Assembly: GCF_002217355.1 (NCBI RefSeq)
Contig: NZ_MUHA01000005.1
Span: 10,612-74,611 of the forward strand
Direction: 5' to 3'
Length of the DNA: 64,000 nucleotides
Source: Flavobacterium oncorhynchi
Lineage (GTDB): Bacteria > Bacteroidota > Bacteroidia > Flavobacteriales > Flavobacteriaceae
The translations under genes were made by a program, and so were the position numbers. Below, in pieces: positions 56,657 to 62,690 of the stretch. Numbering within the stretch: the first letter of the stretch is position 1; every line of letters starts with the position of its first letter. The notes under the pieces were generated by a model. The model saw only the letters and a list, made by a program, of their open reading frames with translations. It made no database searches and had not been told where the DNA came from.

Positions 56657-57354
56657 GATATTTTTTCCAGTTCGAACAATTTATTTCTCATTTCTGTAAC
56701 TCCTTCAGTTGCAGTTTTAGGAATAACTTCGACTTTGTTCTGAATATTAGGAATCGAAATTGGTTTAGGATCAATGTAAAAAACTGGGGTAATACTATAG
56801 GTGTAAGAAATTAATCCAGCAGCAGGATATACTTGAAGCGAAGTTCCAATTACGGCCAGATAATCAGCTTCTTCTACAATCGAAATGGCTTCTTCGAGTG
56901 CAGGAACTTCTTCACCAAACCAAACAATATGTGGTCTCAATTGATGACCGTTTTTATCAAGATCACCAGTAAATAAATCATTGGTCCAGTCTAGAATTAA
57001 TTCGCGATTTTTTGTGCTTCTTACTTTTAATAATTCTCCATGTAAATGCAAAACTTTTGAGCTTCCTGCGCGTTCATGCAAATCATCAACATTTTGAGTA
57101 ACAATATAAACATCAAAATGGTTTTCTAATTCAGCTAAAATCTGATGTCCTAAATTTGGATTCACTTCTTTAAGCTGTTGGCGTCTTTTGTTGTAAAAAT
57201 CTAGAACTAAATCTTGGTTTTTGTTCCAGCCTTCAGGAGTTGCAACTTCCATTATGTCATGGCCTTCCCATAAGCCGTCGCTGTCTCGAAAAGTTTTAAT
57301 ACCGCTTTCGGCACTAATTCCTGCGCCGGTCAGAACAACTAATTTCTTTTTCAT
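56653..57354 (-). CDS. Sir2-type NAD-dependent protein deacylase without zinc Cys
   Basis: NAD-binding GAGISAESGI (10-19), TQNVDDLHERAG and HLHGE catalytic segments are present. Y54-NK-R57 (YNKRRQ) is the YxxR pair that marks class III desuccinylase/demalonylase sirtuins such as CobB and SIRT5. The Cys pairs that bind structural zinc in most sirtuins are absent: the region between HLHGE and IVWFGE has no Cys. Length 233 aa. Translationally coupled to the desaturase-like gene. Confidence 0.9.
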   Translation of the reverse strand: MKKKLVVLTGAGISAESGIKTFRDSDGLWEGHDIMEVATPEGWNKNQDLVLDFYNKRRQQLKEVNPNLGHQILAELENHFDVYIVTQNVDDLHERAGSSKVLHLHGELLKVRSTKNRELILDWTNDLFTGDLDKNGHQLRPHIVWFGEEVPALEEAISIVEEADYLAVIGTSLQVYPAAGLISYTYSITPVFYIDPKPISIPNIQNKVEVIPKTATEGVTEMRNKLFELEKIS

Positions 57355-57358
57355 TTTG

Positions 57359-57880
57359 TTATTTTAGCGTTAGCTTCATTAATAAATCGGTTTGTTCCTC
57401 ATCTCCAAGTACGAAAATGTGTTTGTCAAATTCTACGAAACCATTTTTTTTATAAAAGTTTAACGCTCTTGTGTTTTCTTCCCAAACACCTAACCAAATA
57501 TATTTTAAATCCAAATGTTTTGCAGTTTGTAAAGCATGATCGTATAAAAGCTGCCCTATTTTAAGTCCATGAAATTCTTTTGAAACATATATTCGTTCTA
57601 TTTCTAAACCGTCTTTGTCTTGAAGTTCTGTTTGTGCTTGACCAAAATTTAGTTTTAAATACCCTAAAATTTGATCATCAATGTGAGCAAAATAAAAAGC
57701 TGAATCTGGATTTGTTACTTCAGCTGTAAGTTTGTCGACAGCGAATTTTTGATCTAAATAGGAGGTCATGTTTTCTTCAGAATTGTGATCTGCGAAAGTT
57801 TCACGAAATGTTTCTCTACCTATTTTTTGTAATAGTTGTATTTCTGATGAGTCGATTTTTCTAATTTCTGGTATTCCCAT
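57359..57880 (-). CDS. GNAT family N-acetyltransferase
   Basis: 173 aa with the GNAT core: IYVSKEFHGLKIGQLLYDHALQTA, then YIWLGVWEENTRALNFYKKNGFVEF. It lies 4 bases upstream of the Sir2 gene. An acetyltransferase and a deacylase in one operon is a plausible acylation-control pair, but that is inference. Confidence 0.9.
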   Translation of the reverse strand: MGIPEIRKIDSSEIQLLQKIGRETFRETFADHNSEENMTSYLDQKFAVDKLTAEVTNPDSAFYFAHIDDQILGYLKLNFGQAQTELQDKDGLEIERIYVSKEFHGLKIGQLLYDHALQTAKHLDLKYIWLGVWEENTRALNFYKKNGFVEFDKHIFVLGDEEQTDLLMKLTLK

Positions 57881-57941
57881 TTATTTTTTTTACGAATTTA
57901 ACTAAAGTTTTCCTGATGTTAAAGAGATGAGGTTCTTTAAT

Positions 57942-57949
57942 CAAACTTA
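57942..57949 (-). promoter_or_regulatory. possible promoter -7 element for the GNAT-Sir2 run
   Basis: TAAGTTTG on the minus strand, 61 bases before the GNAT ATG. Confidence 0.35.
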
Positions 57950-57969
57950 AAAAGAAAGATAAAAAATGT

Positions 57970-57977
57970 ATTTTTGC
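57970..57977 (+). promoter_or_regulatory. promoter -7 element for trmH
   Basis: TATTTTTG, only 16 bases before the ATG, so a short leader is expected. Confidence 0.55.
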
Positions 57978-57993
57978 AGCAAACAGATACAAA

Positions 57994-58656
57994 ATGGTTG
58001 ATTTAGATTACCTCGCTTTTCTCGAAAATATATTAACGGATAATCGTAAAGAAAGATTTTTAAACGTACTTGGAAATCGTACTAAACATTTTACTATTGC
58101 AGTTGAAGATGTTTTTCAAATGCATAACACAAGTGCCGTGATGCGCAGTTGTGAAGTTTTTGGAATTCAGGAACTAAATGTTATTGAACAGCGCTACGGA
58201 AAAAAAATCGATAAAGAAATCGCAATGGGTGCTCAGAAGTGGGTAGATATTAATCAGTTTGATTCTGTCGGCAATTGTATTTCGACTTTAAAAGATCAAG
58301 GTTATCAAATCATTGCAACTACTCCGCATGAAAATGATTGCTTGCTGGAAGATTTTGATATTACAAAACCAAGTGCTTTATTTTTTGGAACAGAACGAGA
58401 TGGATTATCTGAAGAAATATTAGAAAAAGCCGATGGTTTCCTTAAAATCCCGATGGTTGGATTTACAGAGAGTTTGAATATTTCTGTTTCAGCTGCGATC
58501 ATTATTCAAAACCTAACTAATAGACTGCGAAATTCAGATATCAAATGGCAATTGTCTGATGACGAAATTCTAGAAAAACGTCTAGCTTGGGCTAGAAATT
58601 CAATTAAAGATATTAAGAGAATTGAGGCGCGTTATTACGAAGAAAACCCAAGATAA
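57994..58656 (+). CDS. tRNA (guanosine-2'-O-)-methyltransferase, TrmH-like
   Basis: A SpoU/TrmH knotted methyltransferase. Motif 1 HNTSAVMRSCEVFG, motif 2 LFFGTERDGLS and motif 3 IPMVGFTESLNISVSAA are all present. Length 220 aa resembles TrmH (Gm18 in tRNA) more than the longer rRNA enzymes. Confidence 0.9.
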   Translation: MVDLDYLAFLENILTDNRKERFLNVLGNRTKHFTIAVEDVFQMHNTSAVMRSCEVFGIQELNVIEQRYGKKIDKEIAMGAQKWVDINQFDSVGNCISTLKDQGYQIIATTPHENDCLLEDFDITKPSALFFGTERDGLSEEILEKADGFLKIPMVGFTESLNISVSAAIIIQNLTNRLRNSDIKWQLSDDEILEKRLAWARNSIKDIKRIEARYYEENPR

Positions 58657-58662
58657 ATTTTA

Positions 58663-58740
58663 AAGATACTAAGGTGCTAAGGCTCTGAGATGCTAAGATA
58701 AAAAACTTAGAACCTCAGAGCCTTAGTCCCTCAGTACCTT
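58663..58740. repeat. CTTAG-family inverted repeat, 35-bp arms
   Basis: Imperfect 35-bp arms (58663-58697 and 58706-58740) with central CTAAGGCTCTGAG and CTCAGAGCCTTAG exact. An 8-base loop follows. It sits between convergent trmH and the outer-membrane gene and can act as a two-way terminator. Confidence 0.8.
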
Positions 58741-58743
58741 TTT

Positions 58744-59703
58744 TTACAAAGTATAATTCAAATTAATACTCCATCTGTAATTAGCTTCCATGTTGCCATT
58801 TGACAAATGCTGTGTTATTGGAAGCATTGCATTTACACCAATCGAAAATTTATCTTTACCTGCTTCGATGCCAAATTTTCCAAACAAAATATCTCCTGCC
58901 GTATTTGGTAAATCAAGTCCGTGTTGCTTATTAGTTTGATAAACTTCACCCGCAAGTCCTAACTGCGGAACAATTTGAAATTTATTTGCATCAAACAAAT
59001 AGAAAAAAGTACCAGCATAATTAAATTGGTCGCCGTATTGGTAATTTTTACTATTTTCAGTTTTAAAAATATAATTCAAAGTAGTGTTTAGACCTAGATT
59101 TTTGTGTTTGATTACATATTCTGAAACCAAAGGAAAATCCCAGCTTCCTGTTCCTAATTGAAAACTCTGATTTATAGTTCCTAAATTGTTGATTTCTTTG
59201 AATTTTCCTGTCGGAATCTTAACTCCACCTCCTAGATTTATTTTATGAGTAAAAACCGTACTATCTTTTTGAGTTTCATAAACAGTATAAAGTCCCATAA
59301 GAGTCATGTCGCCTAGACCTTCAATGCTTTGTGTACCTGCTGTTAATTGTCTTTCGTGAAAATGATATGGAAGTAAAGCCGAAATCTGAATTTTCTCTGA
59401 AATCGGAATCCTTGCCCAGGCTTGAACAGTATTGAAATTTTCGTCTATCCAAGGGGAATTAGCAAAAATACCATCACGGCTTGTATAGCTTTGTTTAAAA
59501 TAGCGAAGCCCAACAAAATTGTTATTCAACATCGAGCTAAAACCCATGCTTCCGCCGCTTGCAGAGCAACCGCAGGCATCACACTCAAAATCTTCCATTA
59601 GAGCCAAACGCTGAAAGGTGAATGTCGAAATACTGTCTTTTACAGTAGAACTAAAGGCTGAAAATCCAACCAAAAAAGTGCAAACTATTATTAATTTTTT
59701 CAT
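58744..59703 (-). CDS. outer-membrane transporter-like protein with CxxCxC motif
   Basis: Signal peptide (MKKLIIVCTFLVGFSAFSS), then at about residues 40-47 of the mature start a Cys motif ECDACGCSAS, then a barrel-like body (NNFVGLRYFKQSY; ISALLPYHFHERQL; ending WSINLNYTL). Length 319 aa. The barrel resembles the MetA-pathway/SphA-like transporter group. It follows the MbnH gene in the same direction, with a 327-base gap between. A metal-binding mouth is plausible from the Cys motif. Confidence 0.78.
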   Translation of the reverse strand: MKKLIIVCTFLVGFSAFSSTVKDSISTFTFQRLALMEDFECDACGCSASGGSMGFSSMLNNNFVGLRYFKQSYTSRDGIFANSPWIDENFNTVQAWARIPISEKIQISALLPYHFHERQLTAGTQSIEGLGDMTLMGLYTVYETQKDSTVFTHKINLGGGVKIPTGKFKEINNLGTINQSFQLGTGSWDFPLVSEYVIKHKNLGLNTTLNYIFKTENSKNYQYGDQFNYAGTFFYLFDANKFQIVPQLGLAGEVYQTNKQHGLDLPNTAGDILFGKFGIEAGKDKFSIGVNAMLPITQHLSNGNMEANYRWSINLNYTL

Positions 59704-59716
59704 TTTTATTGTTTTT

Positions 59717-59859
59717 AGGAGCTAATCCCGCTTTTCGTTTCAAGCTTTTTTCAAAATCCCATTTTTCTATAAGTTTATAAAGCTTCCGTTGGTCGCTCTA
59801 TAAACTCAAGAAAAATAAGGTCTTTCTTCAAAAAGGCTTTCCACTTCAATCGGGGCTAG
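59717..59859 (-). repeat. TAGCCC...GCTCCT structured element, copy A
   Basis: Read on the minus strand it begins TAGCCCCGATTGAAGTGGAA and ends GCGGGATTAGCTCCT, 13 bases before the ATG of the outer-membrane gene. An inner inverted repeat (AGTTTATAAAGC and GCTCTATAAACT) could fold into a long arm. A relative lies at 61090-61210. Confidence 0.55.
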
Positions 59860-59909
59860 GCGCCTGTTTTCATAAGATTTATTTTTTTGTCATTTTTGAT
59901 AAGGCAATT

Positions 59910-60011
59910 TTGTCATTTCGACGGAGGAGAAATCACACTCGTTGGTCGACAAAGATTTGCGCTTTTCTTTACGGAGTTTCTAGTGTGATTTCTCCTTCGT
60001 CGAAATGACAA
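59910..60011. repeat. palindromic repeat, GTCATTTCGA family, copy 2
   Basis: Arms opening TTGTCATTTCGACGGAGGAG and closing CTCCTTCGTCGAAATGACAA, internal AGTGTGATTT and TCGACAAAGATT shared with copy 1. Placed just past the MbnH stop. Confidence 0.88.
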
Positions 60012-60030
60012 ACTTTAATGATGTACTTTG

Positions 60031-61071
60031 TCAAAATTCCGAGAAACGTTTATCTGTCAAATACTGATTATCTGTCAGTGTTTTTAGAAAAGCGATTATT
60101 TGTGTTTTTTCTGTAGCAGAAAGCGCAATTCCAAATTTTCCATTCTGTTTTAAAATTGGATCTAAAGTTGGAGAATCTTCAATTCCGCTTGCGTAATGAT
60201 CTAGAACACCTTCCAGAGTTCCAAATCTTCCATCGTGCATATAGGGAGCAGAAACTTCTACATTTCGTAAACTCGGCACTTTAAATTTGTAATAATCACT
60301 CTTCAGTTCTGTTACTCTATAACGTCCAATATCATTAACGGCTGGATTTACTGCTAAACCATTATTTCGGAACGAATTATCAGTCTGTAAATCTGTTGCA
60401 TGACATGAGGCACATTTTGATTTGAACAAATCGTAACCTGCCAATTCATCAGAAGTCAAAGTTCCGCCGGTTTCATTTCGTCTGTATTTATCAAATTTTG
60501 AATTTGATGAAACCACCATAACCATAAATTGAGAAAGGGCTTTCAGCATATTTTCGGTTGTAATGGCACCATCATCAAAAGCCTGCCCAAATAGTTTTTG
60601 ATATTCCTTATCGGCTTTCATCATTTTTAGAATCGCATTTAAATCACCATTCATTTCGATCACACTTTTAAGCGGAATCAGCGGCTGTAAGTCTAAATGG
60701 TCGGCAGCACCGTCGTACATAAAAGCAGTTTGAAACCCTAGGTTTTGAATGGATGGTGTATTTCGTGTTCCCTGAGCATTGTCTACACCATGACTTACAG
60801 TATGTCCGTGATGCGTAAAGGCATTTGCTTGAATATGACAGAAACCGCAGGAAACTACTCCGTCAGATGCTAAACGTCCATCGTAGAATAATTTTTTTCC
60901 TAGTTCGAATCCTTTTACTGTTGGCGGATTTAAGGCAATATTATAAGCAAGATCTGGAAAGTTTGACGGAACTTTAAATTCCAGCGGTACATTTATATAT
61001 TCGTCATCTTGATCTGAGCAGCTCCATAATAATGGAATGATCAGCCAAAGAAAATATTTTATTTTCAACAT
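60031..61071 (-). CDS. di-heme cytochrome c peroxidase-like lipoprotein (MbnH/MauG type)
   Basis: Lipoprotein signal with Cys18 (LLWSCSDQ). Two c-type haem sites: C75-GF-C78-H79 and C220-AS-C223-H224. The C-terminal YMHDGRFGTLEGVLDHY is typical of the CCP/MauG fold. Start is the ATG at 61071 (346 aa); the frame is open 8 codons up. Next to an MbnP-type protein it is best seen as MbnH, which in methanotrophs oxidises a Trp of MbnP. A plain peroxidase role is the alternative. Confidence 0.88.
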   Translation of the reverse strand: MLKIKYFLWLIIPLLWSCSDQDDEYINVPLEFKVPSNFPDLAYNIALNPPTVKGFELGKKLFYDGRLASDGVVSCGFCHIQANAFTHHGHTVSHGVDNAQGTRNTPSIQNLGFQTAFMYDGAADHLDLQPLIPLKSVIEMNGDLNAILKMMKADKEYQKLFGQAFDDGAITTENMLKALSQFMVMVVSSNSKFDKYRRNETGGTLTSDELAGYDLFKSKCASCHATDLQTDNSFRNNGLAVNPAVNDIGRYRVTELKSDYYKFKVPSLRNVEVSAPYMHDGRFGTLEGVLDHYASGIEDSPTLDPILKQNGKFGIALSATEKTQIIAFLKTLTDNQYLTDKRFSEF

Positions 61072-61089
61072 GTTTTTTTGGGTTTTAAG

Positions 61090-61210
61090 AAGCACAAAAG
61101 GTGTTTTTTAGCCCTGACAGCAGTGATATCCTTTTACGGCGGTGTTCGCCGTGAAAGATTTAACGGATGGCAGGACGAGTGGTCTGTTAAACCATAACTT
61201 TTGTGCTCCT
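61090..61210 (+). repeat. TAGCCC...GCTCCT structured element, copy B
   Basis: Bounded by a 10-bp inverted repeat AGCACAAAAG and CTTTTGTGCT. Inside are TAGCCCTGACAGCAGTGATA, a perfect ACGGCGG TGTT CGCCGT hairpin and a GGATGGCAGGAC segment, ending GTGCTCCT. It shares the TAGCCCYGA and GCTCCT ends with copy A but lies on the other strand. It spans the MbnP-MbnH gap. Confidence 0.55.
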
Positions 61211-61220
61211 GAAAATAAGT

Positions 61221-62024
61221 TTAGTCGTTATGTACGTGATCTACTCTAAACATTGCAGAGATGTTTTGAGTAATTAATGGCAAATTAGCACCGCCCATAA
61301 TCATCGCACCCATTCCGCCCATGTTGTTGTCAGAAAGTTTGATTTTGTTTTTTCCGTCGATAATTTTCGAAAGATCTGTGATAATGTGTACAGCAGGAGT
61401 AATGTTTGTACGAACTAAAGCTTTTGTTGGAAGATCTAGCGTTACTTCGGTATAATTGTAATCAGTTCCCGTTTTTCCAGTGTGAATCATAAATGGAGTA
61501 GCAGTTGTAACAGTCGACGAAGTAAAAGTACCTTCAAGAGCTAGAAATTTATATCCGGCAGCCCATGACCACATCATTCCGGCGGCATCGGCTTGCGCTA
61601 AGAAATCACCTTGTCCTGCAGCGCCTAATTTCCATTGCTCTTCGTCAACTCCAATTCCGAATTTTACTTTTGTGTAGTCTCCAGCAGGAATATCAGCAAG
61701 TTGAAATTGCTGTCCAGCTGCAGTAGATTCATCTGCAATAAAGTAGCTTTTGCTTTTTGGGTATGTAAAAGTGGTTCCGTCTGCTTTTGTAAAAACAACA
61801 TTGCTGACAATATATTTTACAAGACTAATTTTTAATACTTCATTGTTAGAAGTTGTGTTTCCTTGTGTGCTTAAAATTAAATCGTTTGCTCCGTAAGCAT
61901 TGTCAAATTTTAAAGTGATTTTTCCGTTTCCTGTAATCGTTTCGTTGTTATCATCGCTTGAACAAGAAAATAAAGATATAGATAGTGTTACAATAGCTAA
62001 AGCTCTGTATAAAGTATTTTTCAT
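61221..62024 (-). CDS. MbnP-family copper-binding lipoprotein
   Basis: Lipobox with Cys21 (ISLFSCSSDD), then the MbnP-type body: ITLKFDNAYGANDL, KYIVSNVVFTKADGT, KFGIGVDEEQ and MMWSWAAGYKFLALEG (W152 and W154), with PFMIHTGKTG and the C-terminal RVDHVHND. The Trp pair is the best candidate for modification by the neighbouring di-haem enzyme. Start ATG at 62024 gives 267 aa; an open frame continues 15 codons up without a leader. Confidence 0.85.
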   Translation of the reverse strand: MKNTLYRALAIVTLSISLFSCSSDDNNETITGNGKITLKFDNAYGANDLILSTQGNTTSNNEVLKISLVKYIVSNVVFTKADGTTFTYPKSKSYFIADESTAAGQQFQLADIPAGDYTKVKFGIGVDEEQWKLGAAGQGDFLAQADAAGMMWSWAAGYKFLALEGTFTSSTVTTATPFMIHTGKTGTDYNYTEVTLDLPTKALVRTNITPAVHIITDLSKIIDGKNKIKLSDNNMGGMGAMIMGGANLPLITQNISAMFRVDHVHND

Positions 62025-62132
62025 TTTTATGAGTTTTATATAATTTAAATTTGAGATGTGCGTAAGCACGTTTCATTGCTTTTGGGCAATAAAAATGATT
62101 TCAATTGTAAAATTGAAAATAGATTTAAAAAA

Positions 62133-62510
62133 TTATATAAAATAGGATGGAGGGCGAAACGAAGTGTTCGAAACCGAAACAGGTTTTTGGTCTAAAACAG
62201 AAAAGTTTTGTGTTTTAGTTTTAATAGGCACTATTAAGCTGTAAGGTGCTGTAATTGTATTTTGAATATAAACAATCTCTGATTTTTCTTTAAGATTGTT
62301 CTCCATTTTTTTCTCGTTATCGGCGTATTTTTTCAAGCTTTTTTGAAGCTCGCATCGACCGTTACAGGTATTGAAAACTTGTTTACGCTGTACACAAATG
62401 GTTTTTATAATTTCCTCCTGATTCAGTTTGAAATTAGTGTAAACAAAGAAATTGCCAAAAGATGGCAGTAAAAGTATACCGGAAAGTAATATGATGAAGA
62501 TATTCTTCAA
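62133..62510 (-). CDS. small Cys-rich membrane protein of the MbnP locus
   Basis: I place the start at TTG 62510 (KNIFIILLSGILLLPSFGNF), giving 125 aa; the frame is open to 62645, but a TACTTTTG element at 62535-62542 lies inside that extension. One membrane or signal segment (5-25) is followed by a Cys group CVQRKQVFNTCNGRCELQKS with three Cys in 16 residues, then a Lys-rich helix. I know such proteins only as neighbours of Bacteroidota metal loci. Metal handling is inferred. Confidence 0.7.
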   Translation of the reverse strand: MKNIFIILLSGILLLPSFGNFFVYTNFKLNQEEIIKTICVQRKQVFNTCNGRCELQKSLKKYADNEKKMENNLKEKSEIVYIQNTITAPYSLIVPIKTKTQNFSVLDQKPVSVSNTSFRPPSYFI

Positions 62511-62534
62511 GACTTGATTTCGTTGTTTCGAATG

Positions 62535-62542
62535 CAAAAGTA
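62535..62542 (-). promoter_or_regulatory. promoter -7 element for the MbnP locus
   Basis: TACTTTTG on the minus strand. It lies 24 bases before the TTG I chose for the small Cys-rich protein and argues against the longer frame. Confidence 0.55.
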
Positions 62543-62634
62543 CATTTAATTCGTTTTGGAAAGAACTTATTTTAATTTTTTTCAAAAAAAAAATCTTCAA
62601 GAGGTTTAAGCAATTGAAGATTCTTTTAAATGAT

Positions 62635-62668
62635 AAAGCCGACAAGTTTTTGAAAACGTGTCGGCTTT
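62635..62668 (-). terminator. terminator of secA, ACCCGACAGG-type hairpin
   Basis: AAAGCCGACAAGTTTT with AAAACGTGTCGGCTTT (one mismatch). It lies about 20 bases beyond the secA stop on the minus strand. Confidence 0.82.
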
Positions 62669-62690
62669 AATATGTAATTTGAAATAAAAA

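Larger units (their letters stand above)
59704..60030. other. gap with two repeat elements
   Basis: No gene. It holds the TAGCCC...GCTCC element copy A (59717-59859) and copy 2 of the GTCATTTCGA palindrome. The minus-strand promoter of the outer-membrane gene was not identified. Confidence 0.6.

Noticed and set aside
58660-58745. Small gene between trmH and the barrel gene
   Set aside because: The stretch is a near-perfect inverted repeat and does not encode a protein.
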